A stretch of DNA of 64,000 bases from Patescibacterium sp964540895 (lineage in GTDB: Bacteria; Patescibacteriota; Patescibacteriia; Patescibacteriales; Patescibacteriaceae), in NCBI GenBank assembly GCA_964540895.1, contig CAZIOP010000001.1, positions 310,001 through 374,000 on the forward strand, in the 5' to 3' direction. Every line of letters starts with the position of its first letter. Within the stretch, counting starts at the first letter, position 1. The notes under the pieces were generated by a model. That model was not told the origin of the DNA and ran no database searches. It saw only the letters and a program-made list of their open reading frames with translations. A program made the position numbers and the translations under genes. Positions 14,475-22,624 of this stretch are shown in pieces.

Positions 14475-15947
14475 TTAAGAAAGAAGGCTAGTTGCGTGCT
14501 TTATTTTCTCTAATGTTTCTTCTTTTCCAATAACTGAAGCAATTTCAAATGGTCCAGGGCTAGCTTTGCGTCCACTTAAGGCTACTCTCATTGGCCAAAG
14601 ATAGTCTCCTAACGGTTTATCCTCCCCTTTTAGGTATGAAACCACAGAAGTTTCCAATTTCTCGGATCTCCACTCTTCATTTAGTGTTTGAAGATTGTTT
14701 AATAACTCAGTTAAGTTGTTCTTTATCTGCTCAGGAGTAGTTTTCTTCCAGATTAAGAGTAATGGATCATAATCAAGTTTTGCTTGAAAAAAGAATTGGG
14801 TGTTTTCTGGTATTTCAACTAGATTTTTCAGTCTTGGTTGCTCTAATTCTAAAATTTTATTTAGGAAATCATCTGACTGCTTATGTTCTGGGGCGTCAGT
14901 TAGCAATGGTGCGAAAAAAGGTTTGGCTAAGGTTAATAATTCATCTAATGACTTAAGTCGAAGATAGTGGGAGTTATAATAATTAAGTTTTTCATCATCA
15001 AAAATAGCTGGACTGGTGCCAATGCCATCAATATCAAAAACTTTTTCTAGTTCAGATAAGGAAAATATTTCTTGGTCATTTTTTGGATGCCAGCCAAGCA
15101 AGGCACAGAAATTTATCAACGCCTCTGGTAGGTAGCCTTTGGCAAGAAAGTCCTCTACGAAAACATCGCCCTGTCGTTTGCTGAGCTTGCCTCCTCCGGT
15201 TTTGTTCAAGATTAATGGCAGATGAATGAATAATGGTGGTGTCCAACCAAAGGCTTGGTAAAGCAAAATATTTTTTGGTAGTGAGGGTAACCACTCATCA
15301 CCGCGAGTAACATGAGTGATTTCCATAAGATGATCATCAACTACTGAAGCTAATTGATAGGTTGCTCCCCCGTCTGATTTTAAGAGAACATGATCCTCTA
15401 GTTCAGAAGCAGCAAACGTAATATCACCACGAAGTTCATCATGCACGGTGATACTTCCTTCAAGAGGCATTTTTTGTCTGATAACATACTTTTCCCCTTT
15501 AGCTACTCGTTGTTTAGCTTCTTCTAATGGTAAATCACGATAACGACGATCATAACGTGGTGGTTGGTGAGCGGCAGCTTGAGCAGCCCGCATCTCTTCA
15601 AGTTCAGTTGAGGTTGCGAAGCAATAATATGCTTCTCCTGACTCTACAAGTTTGTGAGCATATTTTTGGTATAGCTCAAGTCGTTCACTTTGAACATATG
15701 GCCCAAACTTTCCCCCTACATGAGGTCCTTCATCAAATTGTAAACCCAAAGTGTCTAAGACTTGTAGCAGTTTGTCGACCGCTCCTTCTACTTCTCGTTT
15801 TTCATCAGTATCTTCAATACGAAGAATAAAATCACCCTGCCACTTTTTGGCTAGTAAATAGGTAAATAAAGCAGTACGAAAATTACCAAGATGGAGAAAA
15901 CCAGTTGGCGATGGTGCAAGGCGTAAGCGTGGTTTAGTCGAGGTCAT
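14475..15947 (-). CDS. gltX: Glutamyl-tRNA synthetase
   Basis: Class I synthetase charging tRNA-Glu. The HIGH-type motif is R-L-A-P-S-P-T-G-F-L-H-L-G-N-F (residues 9-23), and the KMSKS-type motif is K-L-S-K-R-Q near residue 252. F-I-L-R-I-E-D-T-D and the anticodon-binding helical C-terminus are also clear, and 490 residues is normal. With gatB also present in the window, the enzyme may be non-discriminating and also charge tRNA-Gln for the amidotransferase; that is inference. The start overlaps the stop of the thioredoxin-like gene by four bases (ATGA), so it is translationally coupled to the mraY-ftsW operon. Confidence 0.97.
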   Translation of the reverse strand: MTSTKPRLRLAPSPTGFLHLGNFRTALFTYLLAKKWQGDFILRIEDTDEKREVEGAVDKLLQVLDTLGLQFDEGPHVGGKFGPYVQSERLELYQKYAHKLVESGEAYYCFATSTELEEMRAAQAAAHQPPRYDRRYRDLPLEEAKQRVAKGEKYVIRQKMPLEGSITVHDELRGDITFAASELEDHVLLKSDGGATYQLASVVDDHLMEITHVTRGDEWLPSLPKNILLYQAFGWTPPLFIHLPLILNKTGGGKLSKRQGDVFVEDFLAKGYLPEALINFCALLGWHPKNDQEIFSLSELEKVFDIDGIGTSPAIFDDEKLNYYNSHYLRLKSLDELLTLAKPFFAPLLTDAPEHKQSDDFLNKILELEQPRLKNLVEIPENTQFFFQAKLDYDPLLLIWKKTTPEQIKNNLTELLNNLQTLNEEWRSEKLETSVVSYLKGEDKPLGDYLWPMRVALSGRKASPGPFEIASVIGKEETLEKIKHATSLLS

Positions 15948-16327
15948 AGGATTACGAGGTTTGTCAAATACTTAATTACTTCATCTGAGCCACTATAGCA
16001 TGTTTTTCCATCCCAGAATAATGGCACAGATAGGTCATTCTCGCTAATTAAACAGCGGGCACCAACTGACTTTAAAATAGCTGCATTATTTTGGTTATTA
16101 GAAACTTCTAACTCCAAAAAATAACTGCTGTCTTTGATATGATTGCTATCAATATAGGTTCTGACAGTTTGACAATGCGAACAGGTAGCAGAATAAAAAT
16201 AGATAGAGCCAGTGGGAATGGAAATCTGTGCTGTGTTTGTTACTGCTGGAGTGGTTGGTTGCGGCGTAGTACAACCAGTAAGAATTAATGAACTTGTAAT
16301 TACAAGACTAGTAATAATTAATTTCAT
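15944..16327 (-). CDS. Thioredoxin-like lipoprotein
   Basis: The 127-residue protein starts with a lipoprotein signal ending L-I-L-T-G-C, then a thioredoxin-like fold with F-Y-S-A-T-C-S-H-C-Q-T-V, where C-S-H-C is the redox pair. A second Cys pair (R-C-L-I and K-T-C-Y) lies later. It should sit on the outer face of the cytoplasmic membrane and handle disulfides or thiols of exported proteins. It is placed between ftsW and gltX with a 3-base gap and a 4-base overlap. The membrane protein partner, if any, is not identified here. Confidence 0.78.
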   Translation of the reverse strand: MKLIITSLVITSSLILTGCTTPQPTTPAVTNTAQISIPTGSIYFYSATCSHCQTVRTYIDSNHIKDSSYFLELEVSNNQNNAAILKSVGARCLISENDLSVPLFWDGKTCYSGSDEVIKYLTNLVIL

Positions 16328-16330
16328 ATA

Positions 16331-17464
16331 TTAATGTAATCGTCCTTGCTTGCTAATACCTGCAATAATACCAAGCCCCATTAAACTCGCCATCATGGCT
16401 GATCCACCGTAACTAACTAATGGTAAGGGCACACCTGTTAACGGTAAAAAACCGATAATACCTCCTATATTAATAATAACCTGAATTATCAACCAAATAC
16501 TAATTCCCGCACTTAGATTTCGAGAAAAACCATCTGGAGCTCGGGTTGAAATGTAAAATGATCGATAGAATAAAAAGGCAAAAAAACAAATTAATAATAA
16601 ACTAAACACTAAACCAGTTTCTTCAGCGATAATAGCAAAAATAAAGTCATTTTGTACTTCAGGTAGGTATAAAAACTTTTGTCGACTTTCACCAAAGCCG
16701 CGACCCATTATTCCGCCAGATCCAACAGCAATTAATGATTGATTTAACTGATAGCAATAGCGGTCAGGACTATAATTATTATCAAAAAAGCAACGGAAGC
16801 GATCTACACGGTATTTACCACCCGGTAACATTAAAATAAGTCCTAAACCGAGTACACCTATAGCAGCTAAGGTTAAAATATGTTTTCGATCTCCGCCTGC
16901 TAAGTAATATACAGTGAACGAAGCAATACCTAAAATAATTAAAGTTCCAGGGTCAGGTTGCAATAACATCAAAATAGACAAAATACTAAAAACTATAATA
17001 AAGGATAAAAACCGTTTAGGTGTTTCAGTGTGTTTTTCAAATAAAGCGGCTAAATAAATCATGAAGGTTAACTTCACGAACTCAGCTGGTTGAACTGAGA
17101 AACCAAGCAAGGTAATCCAACTTTGTGAATTATTAACTTTTCTCCCTAGTCCAGGAATAAACACTAAAATTAACAACCCAAGAGAAATAAGTAACAGTGG
17201 TAAGGCAAATTTTCTAAGGTAGGTGTAATTAAATTTTGATAATAACCAAAAGGCAACACCGCCAATGGCTACACTGATTAATTGATGTTTTAAAAAATAA
17301 TAGGCATCATTATAGGTGTTGTAAGCAACAATAGATGAAGCACTTGAGAGCATGATAAGTCCAAAAAAAATAATAACAATGGTTGTTACTAAAAATGGTC
17401 GATCAATATGTAGACGACTTGGTGAAGAATGACGTTTAAATAACAGCGTTAACCGTTTGAACAT
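16331..17464 (-). CDS. ftsW: FtsW/RodA-family peptidoglycan polymerase
   Basis: SEDS-family glycosyltransferase that polymerises lipid II at the septum. The 377-residue protein has about ten spans with family landmarks K-H-Q-L-I-S-V-A-I-G-G, G-F-S-V-Q-P-A-E-F-V-K-L, L-L-Q-P-D-P-G-T (with the catalytic Asp region), Y-Q-L-N-Q-S-L-I-A-V-G-S-G-G, A-E-E-T-G-L-V and P-L-T-G-V-P-L-P-L-V-S-Y-G-G-S. Its position directly after mraY, as in division clusters, favours FtsW over RodA. The mreBCD-PBP2 operon elsewhere in the window lacks its own SEDS gene, so a role in elongation cannot be excluded. Confidence 0.9.
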   Translation of the reverse strand: MFKRLTLLFKRHSSPSRLHIDRPFLVTTIVIIFFGLIMLSSASSIVAYNTYNDAYYFLKHQLISVAIGGVAFWLLSKFNYTYLRKFALPLLLISLGLLILVFIPGLGRKVNNSQSWITLLGFSVQPAEFVKLTFMIYLAALFEKHTETPKRFLSFIIVFSILSILMLLQPDPGTLIILGIASFTVYYLAGGDRKHILTLAAIGVLGLGLILMLPGGKYRVDRFRCFFDNNYSPDRYCYQLNQSLIAVGSGGIMGRGFGESRQKFLYLPEVQNDFIFAIIAEETGLVFSLLLICFFAFLFYRSFYISTRAPDGFSRNLSAGISIWLIIQVIINIGGIIGFLPLTGVPLPLVSYGGSAMMASLMGLGIIAGISKQGRLH

Positions 17465-17472
17465 GAGAATAG

Positions 17473-18519
17473 TTAATGTAATTTATCTAATAGGAAAATT
17501 ACCAAACCCGCGACAGCTGAAATCCAAGCAATGACCCAAAAACGCATAACAATCTTAGCTTCTGACCAACCCTTGGCTTCAAAGTGATGATGAATGGGGG
17601 CTGATAAAAATATTTTTTTCTTTCTAATCTTTTTAGAAAGAATTTGCACAATAGTGGAAATAGCTTCAAGTACAAAGACTGAACCAATGATCATTAAAAT
17701 TAACGCACTGTCCGTTAACATAGCAATAATACCAAGCGTAATACCTAAGCTCATTGAGCCTGTATCGCCCATAAAGAAACGTGCTGGTGTAATATTAAAC
17801 CATAAAAAAGCTAACAAGCAACCAACAATAATGCCACATAAAGCCGATAGATTATAGGTTCCATTCACAAAAGCAATAACAGCATATGCAGTAAAGCTGG
17901 TTAAAAGTACTCCCCCCGCCAAGCCATCAAGTCCATCGGTTTGGTTAACTGAAAAAGCCGTCGCCACAATGACAAAAATAAAGACCAAGATATATGTCCA
18001 ACCTAATTGGAAATGTCCAAAAAAAGGAATATTAAAGGTTTCTCGTTCTAGCTTAAAGTAAAACCATAAAGCACCTACAGCGGCGATCAAGGTGTATAAA
18101 ATTAAACGTCGACTCATACTCAGTCCCCCTCCACCTTTTTGACCTTTTCCTCGCACATCTAACCAATCATCAAATAAACCAACAATGGCTGTGGCTGCTA
18201 ATACTCCTAAAGGTAGCCATGTTTCAGAACGAGTAAAAAAATCTAGCTCTTTAAAGATATTCCAATCAGTCCACCTGGCTAGATAAAAAATACCAATAGC
18301 AAAAATTAATGTTGTAACCCAAATTAATACTCCCCCCATGGTTGGTGTACCACTTTTGGCAGCATGTAGTTTAGAAAAAATTGGCGTTGCTCCTGAGTTA
18401 CGAATTGTTTTACCTAACTTATATTTGTATAAAAAATTAGTCCATAAGGGTGTCCACGCCATTGCTCCTAAAAAACCTAGGCCAGATACAATAAGTATTT
18501 TTATAATTTGAGTTTCCAT
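17473..18519 (-). CDS. mraY: Phospho-N-acetylmuramoyl-pentapeptide transferase
   Basis: MraY makes lipid I from UDP-MurNAc-pentapeptide and undecaprenyl phosphate at the membrane. Key motifs are all present: G-T-P-T-M-G-G near the N-terminus, G-L-F-D-D-W-L-D, N-Q-T-D-G-L-D-G-L-A-G-G, F-M-G-D-T-G-S-M-S-L-G and A-P-I-H-H-H-F-E-A-K-G-W. The H-H-H-F-E motif separates MraY from WecA-type paralogues (one of which lies at 25335-26408). It has ten spans and normal length. It is followed eight bases later by ftsW. Confidence 0.96.
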   Translation of the reverse strand: METQIIKILIVSGLGFLGAMAWTPLWTNFLYKYKLGKTIRNSGATPIFSKLHAAKSGTPTMGGVLIWVTTLIFAIGIFYLARWTDWNIFKELDFFTRSETWLPLGVLAATAIVGLFDDWLDVRGKGQKGGGGLSMSRRLILYTLIAAVGALWFYFKLERETFNIPFFGHFQLGWTYILVFIFVIVATAFSVNQTDGLDGLAGGVLLTSFTAYAVIAFVNGTYNLSALCGIIVGCLLAFLWFNITPARFFMGDTGSMSLGITLGIIAMLTDSALILMIIGSVFVLEAISTIVQILSKKIRKKKIFLSAPIHHHFEAKGWSEAKIVMRFWVIAWISAVAGLVIFLLDKLH

Positions 18520-18522
18520 AGA

Positions 18523-18939
18523 TTAACTGAAATTAATAACGTAAATAACATACAGAGCAACGAGTAACAATAAATTACCCAGCATAGCTGTGACTAATAA
18601 TTGATACCCTGGAATATGTTCTCGCTTTCGTACTAAAATTGCTCCAATCAAAAAATTTGCGATTAACAAGACTAAGCCCATGATTGGAAACTCATACAAA
18701 CTACGAGCTGAACCAATACGGTCAATACCAAAAATAACGTTATAATGTAAAATCGCTAAATTATCTCCTAGAGACTTATTTAAGATAATAACAATTGACC
18801 AGGTTAAAATATTTAACAATACACTAATGCTTAACAAAACAATAGTTGGTTTACGAAAAAAAAAGTCGGACAGTGCGAGGCGATAGTGTCCGGCCCCTAT
18901 ATAGAGATAATTCAAACCTTTAGAAAAGGCTAATTTCAT
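18523..18939 (-). CDS. Hypothetical membrane protein upstream of mraY
   Basis: The 138-residue protein has three clear spans (about 32-53, 83-102 and 115-136) and a conserved-looking segment L-H-Y-N-V-I-F-G-I-D-R-I-G before the second. That H-Y-N-x-x-F-G-I-D motif recurs in unnamed membrane proteins of candidate-phyla genomes (recollection, not a search). It is the first gene of the mraY-ftsW-thioredoxin-gltX operon, three bases ahead of mraY, so a wall-synthesis role is plausible but unproven. A TGcTATATT box ends six bases before the ATG. Confidence 0.72.
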   Translation of the reverse strand: MKLAFSKGLNYLYIGAGHYRLALSDFFFRKPTIVLLSISVLLNILTWSIVIILNKSLGDNLAILHYNVIFGIDRIGSARSLYEFPIMGLVLLIANFLIGAILVRKREHIPGYQLLVTAMLGNLLLLVALYVIYVINFS

Positions 18940-18945
18940 ATCGTC

Positions 18946-18954
18946 AATATAGCA
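18946..18954 (-). promoter_or_regulatory. Extended -10 promoter for the mraY operon (leaderless type)
   Basis: TGcTATATT on the minus strand with exactly six bases before the ATG at 18939. Confidence 0.65.
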
Positions 18955-18974
18955 AAGATTAGGTAATAATTCAA

Positions 18975-20183
18975 TTATTGATGTGAGCGACTCTTTAGCT
19001 TGTTAATCACTTCGCTTAGTTGTTTTACAGCTATATTAATTTCTTTGAAGTTTGTGTATTTCCCTAGTGTAAATCTCAGTGCACTTTTACTACGAGATTC
19101 GGAATGAGTCATAGCCATAATGACATGTGATAGATTTATATCTCCTGAAGCACACGCTGAACCAGTGGAAACAGCTATTCCTTTTTCATCAAGCATAGCT
19201 TGGATAATATCTCCCTCATGGCCTGGCAAAGAAACATTAAGATGAGCTGGTGAAGCGTCATCAAGTGGCGTGTTAATAATAATATCGGGTATTTGTTTTT
19301 GAAGGTCTTTGCTCAATTGATCACGTAGTTTTTTCATTTTTTTGAAACTAGTAGTTTGATGTTTAGTAGTCTCCGAGAAAGCGGTGCTAAACCCGACTAC
19401 CCCAGGGACATTAACTGTGCCACTACGAATATTTCGTTCTTGATGGCCACCAAGCAGTAATGGGGCAATTGGTACACCTGTTTTTATATATAACAATCCA
19501 ATACCTTTAGGACCGTAGATTTTATGACCAGAGGCACTTAACATATCAACATGTAACGTGTTTGGTTCACAAGGAAAAAAGTTTAGTGCTTGAGTAGCAT
19601 CCGTATGGAAATAGACTACTTGTGGTTTTGCACCTCGTTTACGTGGTGAGGTATTTAACCATTGCCTATAATTTTTCTCATTGTAGTTTTTTATAAGTCG
19701 CCCAATTTTTTTTATGGGCTGTACTACTCCTGTTTCACTATTAACATAGCCAATAGAGATTAAGATTGTTTCAGGTTTAATTGCTTTGATTACGCTCTCA
19801 GGAGAAATCAAACCTCTTTTATCGACTAGCACATATGTTACCGCCACTCCCCTTTTTTCTAAATAGGCACAAGGTTCAAGTATTGAATCATGCTCAATTA
19901 CCGAAGTAATGATATGCTTCTTTTTATTAGTGGAGCTTTCTATAATCCCCTTTAGGGCAAGGTTGTTAGCTTCAGTGGCGCCTGACGTAAAAATAATTTC
20001 ATTGCCACTCACACCTAAGATTTTTGCAATGTTGTAACGAGCATCATCAACAGCTTTTAAAGCCTCTTGACCTGGTGTATGAACTGAAGCTGGATTGGCA
20101 AATTGTTCGGCAAAAAAAGGCATCATGGCCTTTAACACAAGTGGGTCAAGCGGTGTTGTAGCACTGTAATCAAGATAAATCAT
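18975..20183 (-). CDS. Cysteine desulfurase (NifS/IscS family)
   Basis: PLP enzyme that takes sulfur from cysteine for tRNA thiolation or Fe-S clusters. Visible are Y-L-D-Y-S-A-T-T-P at the start, T-S-G-A-T-E-A-N-N-L-A, the PLP lysine in S-A-S-G-H-K-I-Y-G-P-K-G, R-S-G-T-V-N-V-P-G and the active cysteine loop S-T-G-S-A-C-A-S-G-D. Between the first domain strands and F-H-T-D-A-T-Q-A there is a basic insert of roughly 20 residues (N-T-S-P-R-K-R-G). No IscU-type scaffold is nearby, so tRNA thiolation is the likelier use. It starts two bases after the L,D-transpeptidase gene. Confidence 0.93.
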   Translation of the reverse strand: MIYLDYSATTPLDPLVLKAMMPFFAEQFANPASVHTPGQEALKAVDDARYNIAKILGVSGNEIIFTSGATEANNLALKGIIESSTNKKKHIITSVIEHDSILEPCAYLEKRGVAVTYVLVDKRGLISPESVIKAIKPETILISIGYVNSETGVVQPIKKIGRLIKNYNEKNYRQWLNTSPRKRGAKPQVVYFHTDATQALNFFPCEPNTLHVDMLSASGHKIYGPKGIGLLYIKTGVPIAPLLLGGHQERNIRSGTVNVPGVVGFSTAFSETTKHQTTSFKKMKKLRDQLSKDLQKQIPDIIINTPLDDASPAHLNVSLPGHEGDIIQAMLDEKGIAVSTGSACASGDINLSHVIMAMTHSESRSKSALRFTLGKYTNFKEINIAVKQLSEVINKLKSRSHQ

Positions 20184-20185
20184 AT

Positions 20186-20776
20186 TTATTTAATAACAAC
20201 TTTTGTTCCTATGTCAGTCCAGTCATACACAATTTGAGCAGCTGTAATACCTAAACGAATGCAACCATGAGAGACTGGCTTACCCAAGTGAGCAGCACCT
20301 TCTTTGTAGCCACCGGGCCATTCAGGTAATTCATGAATACCCATTTTTGTACCTTTGAGACCAAGCCAGTATGGCATCCAAAGACCATAGGTTTTAGACC
20401 AAGCTCGTTTAGATTTATTGCCAATCACATATTCACCCTTACGGGTTGGCATGGAAGGCTTGCCAGTAGACACTGTATGAGTACGAATAGTAACCCCATT
20501 TAACTGTTGGTATAACTCTTGTTTGATAGTGTCAATTAAGATTGATTTAGTTAATTTCTTAGATTCTCGAGACAGCGGATCAAACCCTTGTTTTATTTCC
20601 AGTCCATCAACAAAGCCATCGCCATCACTATCAGGATGGTTTGGATTAGTGTTAAATTGTTGTTCTTGAGTATCAACTAAACCATCTCTGTCTGTATCAA
20701 CCGGAGCTTCAGCTTTTACACTAAAAATAGGCAAAAAAGTTAGAGTCAGAAGAGTTACAAAAAATAGTTTTTTCAT
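20186..20776 (-). CDS. L,D-transpeptidase (YkuD) with calcium-type repeats
   Basis: A signal peptide (about 1-22) is followed by two thrombospondin-type-3-like segments, D-T-D-R-D-G-L-V-D and D-S-D-G-D-G-F-V-D (about 27-58), whose spaced aspartates bind calcium in known families. A YkuD domain follows, with H-T-V-S-T-G-K, G-I-H-E-L-P and catalytic H-G-C in V-S-H-G-C-I-R-L (about 163-170). YkuD enzymes make 3-3 crosslinks in peptidoglycan or attach proteins to it. The usual order is complete, so it should be active. A TGaTATAAT box six bases before the ATG predicts a leaderless transcript shared with the desulfurase gene. Confidence 0.9.
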   Translation of the reverse strand: MKKLFFVTLLTLTFLPIFSVKAEAPVDTDRDGLVDTQEQQFNTNPNHPDSDGDGFVDGLEIKQGFDPLSRESKKLTKSILIDTIKQELYQQLNGVTIRTHTVSTGKPSMPTRKGEYVIGNKSKRAWSKTYGLWMPYWLGLKGTKMGIHELPEWPGGYKEGAAHLGKPVSHGCIRLGITAAQIVYDWTDIGTKVVIK

Positions 20777-20782
20777 GGTTTG

Positions 20783-20791
20783 ATTATATCA
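20783..20791 (-). promoter_or_regulatory. Extended -10 promoter for the L,D-transpeptidase gene (leaderless type)
   Basis: TGaTATAAT on the minus strand with exactly six bases before the ATG at 20776. Confidence 0.7.
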
Positions 20792-20845
20792 ATAAGTTAG
20801 TAAGATTAGCAATTTTATATAATAAAATATATACTTTTCCCAAAT

Positions 20846-20866
20846 TTCATCAACACTTCATCAACA
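20846..20866 (+). repeat. Two tandem 10-base direct repeats just upstream of the dnaB promoter
   Basis: TTCATCAACA occurs at 20846-20855 and 20857-20866, a period of 11 bases, about one helical turn. The second copy abuts the -35 box of dnaB. Such phasing suits an activator or repressor site. Confidence 0.55.
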
Positions 20867-20895
20867 TTGCCTTAACCAGTATTTCCCTGTAGGAT
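20867..20895 (+). promoter_or_regulatory. Promoter for dnaB (leaderless type)
   Basis: TTGCCT (20867-20872), 17-base spacer and TAGGAT (20890-20895), then six bases to the ATG at 20902. The predicted start of transcription is the start codon itself. Confidence 0.6.
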
Positions 20896-20901
20896 GTATC
20901 T

Positions 20902-22302
20902 ATGTCTAATCCCCAGGAATCTGTTTCAAAAATGCCTCCACAGAACCTCGAAGCTGAAAACTTTGTGCTAGGTTCGCTTTTAATTGACCAAAATACGATT
21001 GTTCGGATTGCCGATATCTTAAACCCTGATGATTTTTATAAAGCTAGTCACGGCACTATATTTGAGTGCATGAAGGAGCTCTACGCTCACCGCGAACCAA
21101 TTGATATTTTGAGTTTAACTTCCAAGCTTGAAGAAAAAGGTAAACTAGAAGCGATTGGAGGTCGATCATATATTGCGGGACTGGCGAACTCTGTTGGTAC
21201 TTCTTCTAATGTGGTGTATTATGCTGAATTAATACAACGTAAAGCGACCCTACGCAGACTTATTACAGCCGCTGCCAGCATCAGTGAACTTGGCTATGAA
21301 GAAGATGAAGAAATTGACAAGATCCTAGATGAAGCTGAACAAAAACTGTTTAATGTCTCGCAAAAATTTTTGAAACAAGCTTTTCAGCCAATTGATACCT
21401 TGTTAAACGAAGCCTTTGACCGTATTGATGAATTACATAAGCAATCTGGTAAGTTACGAGGTTTGGCCACTGGTTTTACTGATTTAGATGCCTTGCTTGC
21501 AGGTCTACAAAAATCAGATTTAATTATTTTGGCTGCCCGACCTAGCGTTGGAAAAACTTCTTTGGCCCTAGATATTGCTCGTCAGGTAGCGGTCATTAAC
21601 AAAATTCCGGTTGGCATATTCTCTTTAGAAATGAGTAAGGAACAATTAGTTGACCGTATGTTATGTGCTGAAGCCGGAGTTAGTTTGTGGAAAATGCGTA
21701 CTGGAAAACTATCAGACCGTGAAGAAAATGATGACTTTTCTAAGATCGGACAATCCATGGGAATTCTTGCTGAAACACCAATCTTTATCGATGACTCTGC
21801 CAGTGCTAATATTATGGAAATCAGAACCAAGGCTCGTCGACTTCAAATGGAGCATAAATTAGGGTTAATTGTCATTGACTATTTGCAATTGATGGAAGGT
21901 CGAGGCAAATATGGTGATAACCGTGTCCAAGAAGTAGCAGAAATCACCCGTGCGTTAAAAGGGCTAGCTCGTGAATTAAATATCCCAGTGCTGGCTTTGT
22001 CTCAGTTATCACGTGCGGTTGAACAAACTAAGCCAGCTATCCCCCGTTTAGCTCACTTACGTGAATCAGGTTCAATTGAACAAGATGCTGACGTAGTTAT
22101 GTTTATATACCGTAAAGCCGCTGACCGTGGCTATCAAATTGAAGAATTATCTGAAGCAGAAAAAAGTGTCGCTCAAGTCTATGTTGCTAAACACCGTAAC
22201 GGACCAGTGGGCCGAGTAGACTTGTTCTTTGATGAAGATACCGTTAGTTTCAAAAATTTAGCTAAAGGTGATTATGATATTCCTCCTGATATGGAAGAAT
22301 AA
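20902..22302 (+). CDS. dnaB: Replicative DNA helicase
   Basis: Hexameric helicase that unwinds DNA at the replication fork. The N-terminal domain begins P-P-Q-N-L-E-A-E-N-F-V-L-G-S-L-L (residues 12-27). The RecA-like domain has Walker A A-R-P-S-V-G-K-T-S-L-A near residue 213, Walker B L-I-V-I-D-Y-L-Q-L-M and the H4 motif L-S-Q-L-S-R-A-V-E. At 466 residues it is full length and without an intein. ybaB and recR follow on the same strand, giving a replication and repair group. Confidence 0.97.
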   Translation: MSNPQESVSKMPPQNLEAENFVLGSLLIDQNTIVRIADILNPDDFYKASHGTIFECMKELYAHREPIDILSLTSKLEEKGKLEAIGGRSYIAGLANSVGTSSNVVYYAELIQRKATLRRLITAAASISELGYEEDEEIDKILDEAEQKLFNVSQKFLKQAFQPIDTLLNEAFDRIDELHKQSGKLRGLATGFTDLDALLAGLQKSDLIILAARPSVGKTSLALDIARQVAVINKIPVGIFSLEMSKEQLVDRMLCAEAGVSLWKMRTGKLSDREENDDFSKIGQSMGILAETPIFIDDSASANIMEIRTKARRLQMEHKLGLIVIDYLQLMEGRGKYGDNRVQEVAEITRALKGLARELNIPVLALSQLSRAVEQTKPAIPRLAHLRESGSIEQDADVVMFIYRKAADRGYQIEELSEAEKSVAQVYVAKHRNGPVGRVDLFFDEDTVSFKNLAKGDYDIPPDMEE

Positions 22303-22333
22303 TCTACCTATTTATTAAATATTAATTATTTTT

Positions 22334-22612
22334 ATGTTTGAAAAATTAAAACAGATCAAAGATTTACGCAGTCAAGCTAAGACTATGCAAAGTGCCTTGG
22401 CAACTGAATCAGTTACGGCTGAGAAAGGTGGTGTGACAGTTACCTTAAATGGTAATTTGGAAATCACCTCTTTCATCATTGGTGATGGTATGACTAAAGC
22501 TCAAATTGAGAAAGCTTCTTTGGAAGCTGTTAATGAAGCGATAAAAAAAGCTCAAAAAGTTATTGCTCAAAAAATGCAGGCCATGGGCGGACTTTCCCAA
22601 TTCGGCCTCTAG
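22334..22612 (+). CDS. YbaB/EbfC-family nucleoid-associated protein
   Basis: The 92-residue protein matches the YbaB/EbfC family, small dimeric DNA-binding proteins usually encoded beside recR. The pattern K-G-G-V-T-V-T-L-N-G-N-L-E-I-T-S-F-I-I-G and a closing helical region ending G-G-L-S-Q-F-G-L fit the family. It is slightly shorter than the common 100-110 residues. It follows dnaB by 31 bases and precedes recR by 12. Confidence 0.88.
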   Translation: MFEKLKQIKDLRSQAKTMQSALATESVTAEKGGVTVTLNGNLEITSFIIGDGMTKAQIEKASLEAVNEAIKKAQKVIAQKMQAMGGLSQFGL

Positions 22613-22624
22613 TCAATACATTTC

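Noticed and set aside
15527..15829. 100-codon plus-strand ORF opposite gltX
   Set aside because: Entirely antisense to a well-conserved gene; a shadow frame.
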